From contig NZ_KK853997.1 of NCBI RefSeq assembly GCF_000696185.1, positions 3,650,569-3,714,568 on the forward strand: DNA of 64,000 bases, written 5' to 3'. The notes below the pieces were generated by a model. That model saw nothing but the letters and a program-made list of their open reading frames with translations. It ran no database searches and had not been told where the DNA came from. Numbering within the stretch: the first letter of the stretch is position 1; each line of letters opens with the position of its first letter. Origin of the DNA: Kitasatospora cheerisanensis KCTC 2395 (GTDB lineage Bacteria > Actinomycetota > Actinomycetes > Streptomycetales > Streptomycetaceae). Both the position numbers and the translations under genes were made by a program. Of the stretch, positions 36,511 to 45,110 are shown one piece after another.

Positions 36511-37026
36511 TCAGCCCTCGGCCGGAGGGTTCTCGCTCGCCAGGTGGGCGAAGGCGGTGAGGTTGCGGGTGGACTCGCCGCGCTTGGTGCGCCACTCCCA
36601 CTCGCGGCGGATCGCGGTGGCGAAGCCCAGCTCCAGCAGGGTGTTGAACGGCTCGTCGGCGTTCTCCAGCACGGTGCCCAGCAGCCGGTCCACGGCCTCG
36701 GCGGTGAGCGCCTCCAGCGGCAGCCGGCCCACCAGGTAGACGTCGCCGAGCCGGTCGATCGCGTACGCCACCCCGAACAGCCGGGTGTTGCGCTCCAGCA
36801 GCCAGCGGTAGACGCCCTCGTGGTTCTCGTCGGGGCGGCGGATCACGAAGGCGTTCACCGACAGCGTGTGGTCGCCGACCCGCAGCGCGCAGGCGGTGGA
36901 CAGCTTGCGGGTGCCGGGCAGCGAGGCGACCAGCGTGTACGGGTCGGCGGCGGCGGGCTCCCAGGCCACACCGGCCTCGTCGAGCGCGGCGCGGAGCAGG
37001 GGGAGTGCGTCGTCCTTGGCGGCCAT
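36511..37026 (-). CDS. YbjN-domain protein
   Basis: A 171-residue soluble protein with the YbjN/type III chaperone-like fold pattern: an N-terminal helix, TLVASLPGTRKLSTACALRVGDHTLSVNAFVIRRPDENHEGVYRWLLERN, FGVAYAIDRLGDVYLVGRLPLEALTAEAVDRLLG, and a helical end. Members are common in actinobacteria near mshA, with unknown molecular role. It is encoded 74 bases downstream of mshA on the same strand and may be cotranscribed. Confidence 0.82.
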   Translation of the reverse strand: MAAKDDALPLLRAALDEAGVAWEPAAADPYTLVASLPGTRKLSTACALRVGDHTLSVNAFVIRRPDENHEGVYRWLLERNTRLFGVAYAIDRLGDVYLVGRLPLEALTAEAVDRLLGTVLENADEPFNTLLELGFATAIRREWEWRTKRGESTRNLTAFAHLASENPPAEG

Positions 37027-37100
37027 GCCCCCACGCTAACCGGCCGCCGGGCCGGGCGGGGTGTCGCCCCGGTCACCCCGCGCGCCGGGGTGACCCGCCG

Positions 37101-38426
37101 TCAGGAGACCCGCACCGGACGGGCGCCGGCCATCGCGTCCGCGTACACCTCGGCGGTGGCGCCGGCCGCCGTCAGCCAGCCGAACGCCGCCGCGTGCCGG
37201 GCGGCCGCCTCGCCGCGGGCCGGGGCGAGCGCCGGGTCGGTGGCGTACGGGAGCAGGGCCTGCGCCCAGGCGTCCGGATCGTGGCCGGGGACGAGGGTGC
37301 CCGTCACGCCGTCGCTGACCGCGACCGGGAGGCCGCCGACGGCGGCCGCCACCACGGGGGTGCCGCAGGCCTGCGCCTCCAGGGCGACCAGGCCGAAGGA
37401 CTCGCTGTGCGAGGGCATCACCAGGGCGGTCGCCGCGCGGTACCAGTCGGCGAGCTGCTGCTGGCCGACCGGCGGGCGGAACCGGACCACGTCGTTGATG
37501 CCGAGCTGGGCGGCCAGTTTGTGCAGGCTCTCGGGGCGGGCCAGGCCGCTGCCGGACGGCCCGCCGACCACCGGGACGACCAGCCGCTCGCGCAGCCCGG
37601 GCCGGCGCTCCAGCAGCCGGGCGACGGCCTTGAGCAGCACGTCCGGCGCCTTGAGCGGCTGTATTCGGCCGGCGAACAGCAGGACCGCGGCGTCCTGCGG
37701 CAGGCCGAGGCGGTGGCGGGCCGCGGCGCGGTCGCCGGGGCGGAACACGTCCAGGTTCACGCCGGGGTGGACCACGGCGAGCTGCTCCGGGCGCGCCGCG
37801 TAGTGGTGGGCCAGCTCGGCGGCCTCCTCCGCGGTGTTGGCGATCAGCCGGTCGGCCGCGCCGACCACCTGGGTCTCGCCGATCACCCGGGCGACGGGCT
37901 CCGGGGTGTCGCCCTCCGCGAGCGCCGCGTTCTTGACCTTCGCCATGGTGTGCATGGTGTGCACCAGCGGCACGCCCCAGCGCTCCGCCGCCAGCCAGCC
38001 GACCTGGCCGGACAGCCAGTAGTGCGAGTGCACCAGGTCGTAGTAGCCGGGGCGGTGGCCGGCCTCGGTGCGCAGCACGCCGTGGGTGAAGGCGCACAGC
38101 TGGGCGGGCAGGTCCTCCTTGAGCAGGCCCTCGAACGGGCCGGCCGTGACGTGCCGCACCAGCACGCCGGGGGCGAGCTGCACGGTCGGCGCGTCGTCCG
38201 AGCTGATCGCCCGGGTGAAGACCTCGACCTCGATGCCGAGGTCGGCGAGGCGCTTGGCCAGCTCCACGATGTACACGTTCATGCCGCCGGCGTCACCGGT
38301 GCCGGGCTGGTGCAGCGGCGAGGTGTGGACGCTCAGCATGGCGATCCGGCGCGGGCGGCGCGGACGCGCGGGGGCCGCGGCGGACCGCGACTCCCCGCGG
38401 GGCATGCGGACGAGGTGGTGGGTCAC
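37101..38426 (-). CDS. mshA: D-inositol-3-phosphate glycosyltransferase MshA
   Basis: First enzyme of mycothiol synthesis: transfers GlcNAc to inositol 3-phosphate. The 441-residue GT-B enzyme has the family N terminus [35 protein letters not shown], the middle [11 protein letters not shown], and the GT4 acceptor/UDP-sugar segment [19 protein letters not shown] and [29 protein letters not shown] with the EX7E motif. GTG 38426 has an AGGGAGG sequence upstream. Presence of mshA fits an actinomycete host. Confidence 0.95.
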   Translation of the reverse strand: MTHHLVRMPRGESRSAAAPARPRRPRRIAMLSVHTSPLHQPGTGDAGGMNVYIVELAKRLADLGIEVEVFTRAISSDDAPTVQLAPGVLVRHVTAGPFEGLLKEDLPAQLCAFTHGVLRTEAGHRPGYYDLVHSHYWLSGQVGWLAAERWGVPLVHTMHTMAKVKNAALAEGDTPEPVARVIGETQVVGAADRLIANTAEEAAELAHHYAARPEQLAVVHPGVNLDVFRPGDRAAARHRLGLPQDAAVLLFAGRIQPLKAPDVLLKAVARLLERRPGLRERLVVPVVGGPSGSGLARPESLHKLAAQLGINDVVRFRPPVGQQQLADWYRAATALVMPSHSESFGLVALEAQACGTPVVAAAVGGLPVAVSDGVTGTLVPGHDPDAWAQALLPYATDPALAPARGEAAARHAAAFGWLTAAGATAEVYADAMAGARPVRVS

Positions 38427-38653
38427 CTGCGTGAAGCCTCCCTGGGCGCTGCCCGTCGCTGCGTCTGTGGTGGTGCCGACTGCGTCACTGCGTGTTCTGC
38501 CTGCTCACGCGCCGCCGCCCGCGGCCGGGAGCTGCGGGCGGTGGGACGTCAAGGATGCCAACCGCAGCGTCTCGTCCGCGTATTCCCGGCTGCTGGCGAA
38601 GCACCGGGGACGGGCCGGCCGGGCACGGGCGGCGCTGCGTAGGCTTGGTGACC

Positions 38654-39478
38654 ATGGCCGCAAGCGACACGCCGTCGTCCCGGGGCCGGTCGAGCCGGCC
38701 GGTGGGGACGATCACTCGGGGGACGACGAACACCAACCGGCTGCGGCGGATGGACCGCTGGATCGCGTACACGGCGGGCCGGGCGCTGCGCGCCGCCGTG
38801 CAGCCGCCGGTCGCGGTGGACCTGGGGTACGGGGCGGCGCCGTGGACGGCCGTGGAGCTGGCGGCGCGGCTGCGGGCGGTGCGGGCGGACGTCCGGGTGG
38901 TGGGCATCGAGATCGACCCGGCGCGGGTGGCGGCGGCGCTGCCGATGGCCGACCCGCCACTGCTGGACTTCCGCCGCGGCGGCTTCGAGGTGCCGCTGCC
39001 GGGCGGGGCGCGGGCCCAGCTGATCCGGGCGGCGAACGTGCTGCGGCAGTACGACGAGGAGCAGGTGGCCGAGGTGTGGTCGCGGCTGTGCGGGCGGCTG
39101 GCGCCGGACGGGCTGCTGGTGGAGGGCACCTGCGACGAGATCGGGCGGCGGCACGTGTGGGTGGCGCTCGGCCCGGAGGGGCCGCGGACGGTGACCTTCG
39201 CGGCCCGGCTGGGGAGCCTGGAGCGGCCGTCGGACCTGGCGGAGCGGCTGCCGAAGGCGCTGATCCACCACAACGTGCCGGGGCGCCCGGTGCACGCGTT
39301 CCTGCGGGACTTCGACCGGGCGTGGGCGGCGGCCGCGCCGCTGGGCGCGTTCGGGGCCCGGCAGCGCTGGGTGGCGGCGTGCGCGGCGCTGGCCGCGGAC
39401 TGGCCGCTGCGGGACGGGCCGGCCCGGCGGCGGCAGGGCGAGCTGACGGTGGACTGGGCGGCGCTGGCGCCGCGCTGA
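38654..39478 (+). CDS. Class I SAM-dependent methyltransferase-like protein
   Basis: A 274-residue protein with VAVDLGYGAAPWTAVELAARL as motif I, VVGIEIDPARVAAA as the acidic strand-2 motif and LAPDGLLVEGTCDEIGRRHVWVAL near strand 5, consistent with a Rossmann methyltransferase. The substrate is unknown. The start is uncertain; ATG 38654 precedes AASDTPSSRG, and a GTG lies two codons earlier. The gene is divergent from mshA, a placement I believe is conserved in streptomycetes. Confidence 0.75.
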   Translation: MAASDTPSSRGRSSRPVGTITRGTTNTNRLRRMDRWIAYTAGRALRAAVQPPVAVDLGYGAAPWTAVELAARLRAVRADVRVVGIEIDPARVAAALPMADPPLLDFRRGGFEVPLPGGARAQLIRAANVLRQYDEEQVAEVWSRLCGRLAPDGLLVEGTCDEIGRRHVWVALGPEGPRTVTFAARLGSLERPSDLAERLPKALIHHNVPGRPVHAFLRDFDRAWAAAAPLGAFGARQRWVAACAALAADWPLRDGPARRRQGELTVDWAALAPR

Positions 39479-39621
39479 GCCCCTTCCCGCGCGCGGCCCG
39501 GGCGGGCAGCCGTTCGACCGGTTCACTCGAACGAGTTATCGAATCCCTCTGGCGCATTGACGCCCTGCCGCGCCACCATGGGAGCACCCGAATGCGCCGT
39601 CGCGCGCCCCCTGAGCGCCCG

Positions 39622-40170
39622 TCAGCGCCCCTGCTCTCCCGGCCCCGTCGCCAGCTCGTCCCGCACGCGTTCGAACACCTCGTACATCTCGGCACCGAAC
39701 AGCACGAAACGCACCTCGTCCAGGTCGGGCCCCACCTCGGCCACCGCCGTCAGGGCGATCCGGGCGGCATCGTCCGGCGGCCAGCCGAAGATCCCGGCGG
39801 AGATCGCCGGGAAGGCCACCGTCCGCGCCCCCAGCTCCGCCGCGACCAGAAGGGATTCCCGATAGCACGAGGCCAGCAGCTCGGCCCGCTGCGCGCGGTC
39901 CTCCGCCCGGAACACCGGCCCCACCGTGTGCACCACCCAGCGGGCCGGGAGCCGGCCGGCGGTGGTCGCCACGGCCCGGCCGGTCGGCAGGCCCTTCCCG
40001 TAGTGCGAGGCGCGCAGCCTCCGGCAGTCCGCGAGGATCTCCGGCCCGCCCCGGCGGTGGATCGCGCCGTCCACCCCGCCGCCGCCCAGCAGTGAACCGT
40101 TGGCGGCGTTCACCACCGCGTCCACCCGCTGATCCGTGATGTCACCCTGCACCAGCGTGATCCGGGTCAC
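39622..40170 (-). CDS. Macrodomain protein (O-acetyl-ADP-ribose deacetylase type)
   Basis: A 182-residue single macrodomain of the YmdB/MacroD kind: TLVQGDITDQRVDAVVNAANGSLLGGGGVDGAIHRRGG, YGKGLPTGRAVATTAGRLPARWVVHTVGP and VAFPAISAGIFGWPPDDAARIAL. These residues bind ADP-ribose and hydrolyse ADP-ribosyl or O-acetyl-ADP-ribose bonds. GTG 40170 follows GAGGAA. It stands alone, with no adjacent ADP-ribosyltransferase, so a housekeeping role is likelier than an antitoxin one. Confidence 0.92.
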   Translation of the reverse strand: MTRITLVQGDITDQRVDAVVNAANGSLLGGGGVDGAIHRRGGPEILADCRRLRASHYGKGLPTGRAVATTAGRLPARWVVHTVGPVFRAEDRAQRAELLASCYRESLLVAAELGARTVAFPAISAGIFGWPPDDAARIALTAVAEVGPDLDEVRFVLFGAEMYEVFERVRDELATGPGEQGR

Positions 40171-40387
40171 CGTTCCTCATCTCCCGTCAACTGCGGCTCT
40201 GCGGTGGCGGAAACCGTACAGAACGACGCCACCGGAAGCGTGGCAATAACCACATCGCCGCCGCTCAGTCGAAGAAATCCTCGGAGATCACGTTATGGTC
40301 GCGGGAAGCTCCCCGATGCCCGGTGCCATGCGGGCACCGCGGACGGACACCAGCCGTTGGCCTGTCGGGGAAAGGAAGGACCGACCG

Positions 40388-41806
40388 ATGCCCGCTACGG
40401 GAGACGGGCGGGCACCCGACGCGACCGACGACGTTGGGTCCGCCGAGCGCAGTCAGAGCCGGCGCGACGCGCAGCGCCGGAGCCGGACCACGGGTTCCGC
40501 GCCGATACCGCACCCGCGCAGCACGCCGGGCGGCAGCGAGCCGGTCCGGGCCGCGGCCGCCGACTTCCGGGTGCTGGTGGTCGAGGGCGCCGGGCCCGGG
40601 CACCGGCTGTTCGAGTCGCTGGCCGAGGAGCTCGGCGAGCGCGCCGAACTGCACCGGGTGGACGGCGTCCGCGAGGCGGCGGCCCTGCTGCCCCCGCCGC
40701 CCGGCACCGGCCGGCGCGGCATGCGCCACCCCGAGTTCCAGTGCGTGCTGGTCGACCTCGGCGCGCCCGGCGAGCTCCCGCCCGGCAGCGACGGCCTCGA
40801 CGAGCTCCGCGAACTGCTCCGGCGCGCCCCGCACACCGCCGTGGTGGTGCTCACCGACGCCGCCGGCGCCGAGCTCGGCGCGGCCGCGGTCGCCGCCGGC
40901 GCCCAGGACTTCCTGGTCCGGCAGGACACCGCCGGCCCGCTGCTGGCCCGCGCCCTGCGCTACGCGGTGGAGCGCAAGCGCGCCGACGAGTCGCAGCGCC
41001 GCCTGGTGGAGGCGGAGATCCGCGGCCAGGAGAACGCCCGGCTCCAGCGCCACCTGCTGCCCACCCCGCTGCTGGACGGCGCCGGCCTGGCCTTCACCCG
41101 CCGCTACCGGCCGGGCCGCCGCCGCGCCCTGCTCGGCGGCGACTTCTACGACGCCGTCCGCACCCCGGACGGCCGGGTGCACGTGGTGATCGGCGACGTC
41201 TGCGGCCACGGCCCGGACGAGGCCGCGCTCGGCGTCGCGCTGCGGATAGCGTGGCGCACCCTGGTCTTCGCCGGCCTGACCGGCCAGCAGCTGCTGACCA
41301 CCCTGCAGCACGTGCTGGAGCACGAGCGCCGCAGCGACGAGATCTTCGCGACGCTCTGCATGCTGGTGCTGGACGCGCCGGGCGGGGACGGCGCGGCGGA
41401 GTCCGCCGAGCTGTTCCTGGCCGGGCACCCCGCGCCGCTGCTGCTCGGGCCGGACGCCGCCCCGGTGCTGCTGCCCTCCGACCAGGCCGGGCCCGCGCTC
41501 GGCCTGCTGCCCTGCGACGCCACCCAGTCCACCTGGCCGGCCCTGCGGCTGGACCTCCGCCCGGGCTGGCGGCTGCTGCTGTACACCGACGGCCTGGTCG
41601 AGGGGAAGGTCGGGGCGGGCTCGCCGCGGCTGGGCCAGGAGGGCCTGATCGACCTGATCGCCGACCACCAGGCCGCCGGGCTGACCCGGGGCCGGCTGGT
41701 GGACTCGGCGATCGCCGAGGTGGAGGAGCTGAACGGCGGGGCGCTGACCGACGACGTCGCGGTGCTGCTGCTGGAGCGCAACCCGGTTCCGGTGATCATG
41801 GGCTGA
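40388..41806 (+). CDS. PP2C (SpoIIE-type) phosphatase with degenerate receiver domain
   Basis: This 472-residue protein has a disordered N terminus and a receiver-like domain (about 60-190; phospho-site region CVLVDLGAPG, VVVLTDAAGA). A coiled linker (ERKRADESQRRLVEAEIRGQENARLQRHLLP) follows, then a PP2C_SIG domain with metal-binding motifs GGDFYDAV, VVIGDVCGHGPDEA, LFLAGHPAPLLL, LLLYTDGLVEG and TDDVAVLLLER. The receiver lacks the usual acidic pair at its start (VEGAGPG), and the conserved Lys is Arg (FLVRQD), so phosphorylation is doubtful. It probably dephosphorylates an anti-anti-sigma factor. ATG 40388 follows AAGGAAGGA. Confidence 0.85.
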   Translation: MPATGDGRAPDATDDVGSAERSQSRRDAQRRSRTTGSAPIPHPRSTPGGSEPVRAAAADFRVLVVEGAGPGHRLFESLAEELGERAELHRVDGVREAAALLPPPPGTGRRGMRHPEFQCVLVDLGAPGELPPGSDGLDELRELLRRAPHTAVVVLTDAAGAELGAAAVAAGAQDFLVRQDTAGPLLARALRYAVERKRADESQRRLVEAEIRGQENARLQRHLLPTPLLDGAGLAFTRRYRPGRRRALLGGDFYDAVRTPDGRVHVVIGDVCGHGPDEAALGVALRIAWRTLVFAGLTGQQLLTTLQHVLEHERRSDEIFATLCMLVLDAPGGDGAAESAELFLAGHPAPLLLGPDAAPVLLPSDQAGPALGLLPCDATQSTWPALRLDLRPGWRLLLYTDGLVEGKVGAGSPRLGQEGLIDLIADHQAAGLTRGRLVDSAIAEVEELNGGALTDDVAVLLLERNPVPVIMG

Positions 41807-41840
41807 CGGCCCGTCGGATCCCCGGAGACGGACACGGAGA

Positions 41841-41868
41841 AGGGGCGGCCCCGTGCGGGGCCGCCCCT
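41841..41868 (+). terminator. Hairpin terminator after the PP2C gene
   Basis: AGGGGCGGCCCC (41841-41852) pairs with GGGGCCGCCCCT (41857-41868), a 12-bp stem with loop GTGC, followed by CTCTCG. It lies between convergent genes and can serve both. Confidence 0.85.
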
Positions 41869-41890
41869 CTCTCGTCGCCGTGCGGCGGGG

Positions 41891-42217
41891 TCACCAGGGG
41901 CCGTACGCACCCGAGCTTCCGCCGCGGCCGTCGGTGAGCAGCTTGATCGCGGGGCGGACGTCCACCACGTAGACGATCGCGGCGACCAGGCCGGCCAGCG
42001 TCAGCAGGCCGGTGACCGGGTTGGCGCCGAACAGCAGGTCCGCGCCCAGCGCCAGGCCGAGCACGACCAGCCAGAACCCCTTGGTCTTCTTGTCGGCGGC
42101 GCGGTACGCGTCGTCGCGGCGGACCGCCGCGTCCACGAACGCGAACACCTTGTAGCAGATGATCGCGGTGGCCAGCCACCAGAACGGGTTCAGGAGATCG
42201 ACGTACAGGATCTGCAC
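41891..42217 (-). CDS. DUF2516-type small membrane protein
   Basis: A 108-residue protein with three hydrophobic segments (PFWWLATAIICYKVFAFVDAAV, GFWLVVLGLALGADLLFG, VTGLLTLAGLVAAIVYVVDV) and a short polar tail ending SSGAYGPW, the pattern of DUF2516 proteins of actinobacteria. I chose GTG at 42217, seven bases after a GAGGAG site; ATG at 42244 would add nine residues and lacks a clear site. Function unknown. Confidence 0.78.
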   Translation of the reverse strand: MQILYVDLLNPFWWLATAIICYKVFAFVDAAVRRDDAYRAADKKTKGFWLVVLGLALGADLLFGANPVTGLLTLAGLVAAIVYVVDVRPAIKLLTDGRGGSSGAYGPW

Positions 42218-42325
42218 CTGGGGCTCCTCATCTCTCTCTTCCATCCTGGCACGGGCACTGCCCGGATCAACGGTGTTCGGCGGTGTGCCGTTCCCCTCGG
42301 CCCCCGGAGGAGCCCCTGCCCGGCG

Positions 42326-42871
42326 TCACTCGGAGTCGGCGGCGGCCTTGCGGGCGCGGGCCGGCTTCTTCGCGGCGGCCTTCGGCGCGGCCGGCTCCGC
42401 CTCGACGGCGGGCTCGTCCACCACGACCTCGGCGAACACGACCTCCTCGACCGGGGGCTCGGACCCGACGGCCGGCTCGGCGTCCTCCGGGCGGGTGTTC
42501 GCGGCGTCCACCACGGTGCGGCCGCGGACCGCGAGCTCGTCGTAGACCTCCTTGGCCTTGACCGCGAACTCCAGCGCCCGGCCGACCTGCTGCATCGCGA
42601 ACTCCTGGGCCTTGGCCTGGAGTTCCTTCACGTCGGTGGGCAGCGCGGTGACCGCGCCGGTGACCTTCGCCTGGGCCTCGGCCAGCTTGCTGCCGGCGTC
42701 CTGCAGGGCGGCGGCGGCCTTGTCCTGCGCGCCCTTCGGGTCGGCGGCGAGCGCCTCCAGCTGGCCGGGCACCTCGCGGAGCTTCTCGTAGGCCAGGTCG
42801 CCGGCGCCGGCCAGGGCGTACAGCGGGGTGGGGTCGGTGAGGGTCTTCTTGAGCTCGTCGCTGATCGGCAT
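42326..42871 (-). CDS. Heparin-binding-hemagglutinin-like coiled-coil protein
   Basis: A 181-residue protein with a short N terminus (PISDELKKTLTDPTPLYALAGAGDLAYEKL) and a long alpha-helical region rich in Ala, Lys, Glu and Gln (about 45-125). An acidic segment (EPAVGSEPPVEEVVFAEVV) follows, and the tail is Lys/Ala/Pro-rich (KAAAKKPARARKAA), much like HBHA of mycobacteria. No signal peptide is seen. In non-pathogenic actinomycetes the role is unclear, perhaps envelope or lipid-body association. It follows the XRE gene after 38 bases. Confidence 0.75.
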   Translation of the reverse strand: MPISDELKKTLTDPTPLYALAGAGDLAYEKLREVPGQLEALAADPKGAQDKAAAALQDAGSKLAEAQAKVTGAVTALPTDVKELQAKAQEFAMQQVGRALEFAVKAKEVYDELAVRGRTVVDAANTRPEDAEPAVGSEPPVEEVVFAEVVVDEPAVEAEPAAPKAAAKKPARARKAAADSE

Positions 42872-42909
42872 GTCTGGTCCTCCGGTCGTGGTGCGCCCGT
42901 GCGTTCGGG

Positions 42910-43296
42910 TCACGCGGGGTCGGTCGGGTGGGCGGCGCCGGCCGGGCGGGCGGCCTGGTTCTCCTTCAGGAAGGCCTCGTAGACCGCCAGCAGGGCCTGC
43001 TTCTGCCGCTCGTTGATCTGCGGGTCGGCGAGGATCGCGGCCCGCAGGCCCGGCCCCTTCTCGTCCCGCTCCTCCAGAATCCCGGCCTGCACGTACAGCG
43101 TCTCCGCCGAGATCCGCAACGCCTTGGCGATCTGCTGAAGGATCTCCGCGCTGGGCTTGCGCAGCCCGCGCTCGATCTGGCTCAGGTACGGATTGGACAC
43201 CCCGGCGGCCTCGGCCAACTGCCGCAGCGAGTACTGCGCGTTCCGCCGCTGCTCCCGGATGTACTCGCCGAGCGAGCCCACGTTCAGTGACGCCAT
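42910..43296 (-). CDS. XRE-family DNA-binding protein
   Basis: A 128-residue regulator with a helix-turn-helix near the N terminus (GEYIREQRRNAQYSLRQLAEAAGVSNPYLSQIERGLRKPSAEILQQIAKAL). A C-terminal helical part follows (DPQINERQKQALLAVYEAFLKEN). The ATG at 43296 gives MASLNVGSLGEYIREQ. A 16-bp perfect palindrome 22 bases upstream is a likely autoregulatory operator. It is followed by the HBHA-like gene, so the two are probably one unit. Streptomycetes carry many such regulators acting in envelope or developmental control. Confidence 0.88.
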   Translation of the reverse strand: MASLNVGSLGEYIREQRRNAQYSLRQLAEAAGVSNPYLSQIERGLRKPSAEILQQIAKALRISAETLYVQAGILEERDEKGPGLRAAILADPQINERQKQALLAVYEAFLKENQAARPAGAAHPTDPA

Positions 43297-43317
43297 ACCG
43301 GCAGTCTGCCCCGCCCT

Positions 43318-43333
43318 GCTTGCAATTGCAAGC
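43318..43333. promoter_or_regulatory. 16-bp palindrome upstream of the XRE gene
   Basis: GCTTGCAATTGCAAGC is perfectly symmetric and lies between the divergent XRE gene (minus) and the HAD-hydrolase gene (plus). Its AT-rich core in a GC-rich setting marks it as a protein-binding site, most simply for the XRE protein itself. Confidence 0.65.
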
Positions 43334-43408
43334 ACACTGCTAGCGCCCGCACGCACCGGGCTCGGTAGCCTTCGCGTGCGGAGTCGTCGGAGACCTGGGG
43401 GTGGCGCG

Positions 43409-44896
43409 GTGGCGGGGCAGCGGGTCGGGGCGGTGTTGTGCGATGTGGACGGGGTACTGCGGGTCTGGGGCGACCTGGGTGCGGTGGACGCGGCGCACGG
43501 GTTGCCGGTCGGGACGGTCGCGGGGGCGGCGTTCCGGGAGGAGCGGCTGCTGCCGGCGGTGACCGGGCGGGTGAGCGACGAGGAGTGGCGGGCCGCGGTC
43601 GCGGACGATCTGGCGGCGGCGTGCGGCTCGCTCGCGCGGGCGCGGGCGGTGGTGGCCGACTGGGGGCGGCAGCCGTTCCGGGTGGACGCGGAGGTGCTGG
43701 CGCTGCTCGGCGAGGCCCGCCGGCGGGTGCCGGTGCTGCTGGTCTCGAACGGCACCACCCGGCTGGAGGCGGACCTGGCCGCGCTCGGGCTGGACACCGC
43801 CGTCGACGGGGTGCTCAACTCCGCCCGGCTGGGCGCGGCCAAGCCCGACCCGCAGGTGTACCTGGCGGCCGCCGCCCGGGCCGAAGTCCCGCCCGGGCAG
43901 TGCCTGTTCGTGGACGACAGCGCCGGCAACGTGGCCGCCGCCGAGGCGCTCGGGATGCTCGGCCACCACCACCGGGACGCCGCCGGGCTGCGCCGGGCCC
44001 TCGCGGCCGGCGGGCTGCTCCGACCACTCCGCGAAATGCGGCGGCACCCCGCCCGACGGCGTGTCAGCATCGGCCGCATGACGACCTTCTCCGCACACGA
44101 CGGAACCACCCTGTCCTACGAGCAACTCGGCGACGGCGCACCGCTGGTGGCGATCCCCGGTGGCCCCGGCGCGGACGCCCGCTACCTGGGGAGCCTCGGC
44201 GGCCTGGACGCCGACCGGCGGCTGATCCGCTTCGAGCCGCGCGGCACCGGCCGCTCCGCCGCGCCCGTGGACCGGGCGAGCTGCGCCTTCGCCTCCCAGG
44301 CGAAGGACCTGGAGGCGCTGCGCGAGCACCTCGGGCTCGACTCCTTCGACCTGCTCGGCCACTCCGCGGGCGCCCTGACCGCACAGCGCTACGCCGCCGA
44401 ATTCCCGCACCGCGTACGGTCCTTGGTGCTGGTGACGCCGGTCGGCCGGGGCGCCCGGGAGGCCGACGAGGCGGAGCTGGCCGCGATCCGGGCCGGCCGC
44501 GCCGACCAGCCCTGGTACCCGGACGCGGCACAGGCGGCGGCCCTGCTGGCCGCCGGGCAGGGCGACCCGGCGGAGCTGCTCGCCCGCATCACCCCGTTCT
44601 TCTGGGGCAGTTGGGACGACCGGGCGCGCGCCGCGTCCTTCGATCCGGACCTGGTGCCGAGCGCGCCGTGGATGCGGGAGGCGTTCTACGCGAGCGCGGG
44701 CGAGGCCGCGCCGGTGACCGTTCCGGTGCTGGTGGTGGCGGGCGAGCTGGACGGAATGATCGGCACCGCGCCGGCCCGGCTGGTCGCCGCCCTCCACCCG
44801 GGGGCCCGGCTGGAGGTGCTGGCGGGTGCGGGGCACCGGCCCTGGGTCGAGAAGTCGGCCGAATTCACCGCGCTGGTAGGGGAGTTCCTCGGCTAG
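43409..44896 (+). CDS. Apparent fusion: HAD-family phosphatase + alpha/beta hydrolase
   Basis: One open frame of 495 residues holds two complete enzymes. Residues 1-205 form a HAD hydrolase: nucleophile motif VLCDVDGVLR, LLVSNGT, a Lys in AKPDPQVYL and LFVDDSAGNVAAAEALG. From about residue 225 an alpha/beta hydrolase follows (MTTFSAHDGTTLSYEQLG start, GGPGADARYL oxyanion region, nucleophile elbow LLGHSAGAL, late Asp in VVAGELDG, His in AGAGHRPW). The second half resembles proline iminopeptidase-type hydrolases and begins at a natural Met (44079), but no stop separates the two and no clear ribosome site precedes that Met. Either a real fusion, or two genes joined by a lost stop or indel. Confidence 0.75.
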   Translation: MAGQRVGAVLCDVDGVLRVWGDLGAVDAAHGLPVGTVAGAAFREERLLPAVTGRVSDEEWRAAVADDLAAACGSLARARAVVADWGRQPFRVDAEVLALLGEARRRVPVLLVSNGTTRLEADLAALGLDTAVDGVLNSARLGAAKPDPQVYLAAAARAEVPPGQCLFVDDSAGNVAAAEALGMLGHHHRDAAGLRRALAAGGLLRPLREMRRHPARRRVSIGRMTTFSAHDGTTLSYEQLGDGAPLVAIPGGPGADARYLGSLGGLDADRRLIRFEPRGTGRSAAPVDRASCAFASQAKDLEALREHLGLDSFDLLGHSAGALTAQRYAAEFPHRVRSLVLVTPVGRGAREADEAELAAIRAGRADQPWYPDAAQAAALLAAGQGDPAELLARITPFFWGSWDDRARAASFDPDLVPSAPWMREAFYASAGEAAPVTVPVLVVAGELDGMIGTAPARLVAALHPGARLEVLAGAGHRPWVEKSAEFTALVGEFLG

Positions 44897-45106
44897 TCAC
44901 CCCTCGACCAGGCGGCGGTAGTCGGCGGCCAGCAGGTCGGCGAGGTCGCGGCCGCGGAGCGGGATGCCGCTCGGGCCGAGGTGGTCGAGGGCCGGGTCGG
45001 GGCGTTCGGCGGGGGCGTCGGACGGCCGGAGGGTGAACTCGCCCTGCCAGAAGGCGTCCAGGCACTGGTCGAGCGGGCGGTCGGAGTCGGGCGGGCGGGT
45101 CGTCAT
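44897..45106 (-). CDS. Small hypothetical protein downstream of SNF2 helicase
   Basis: A 69-residue protein (MTTRPPDSDRPLDQCLDAFW... ending LADLLAADYRRLVEG). Its ATG is five bases after the helicase stop, with GGGGGAG inside the helicase end as ribosome site, so coupling is likely. Composition is normal for a coding region here. No domain is recognised. It is convergent with the preceding hydrolase gene, with stops adjacent. Confidence 0.6.
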   Translation of the reverse strand: MTTRPPDSDRPLDQCLDAFWQGEFTLRPSDAPAERPDPALDHLGPSGIPLRGRDLADLLAADYRRLVEG

Positions 45107-45110
45107 GGTG

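Noticed and set aside
36511..37076. Second gene overlapping the YbjN gene (frame starting MTGATPRPARRPVSV)
   Set aside because: Short Pro/Arg/Ser-rich shadow frame without ribosome site.
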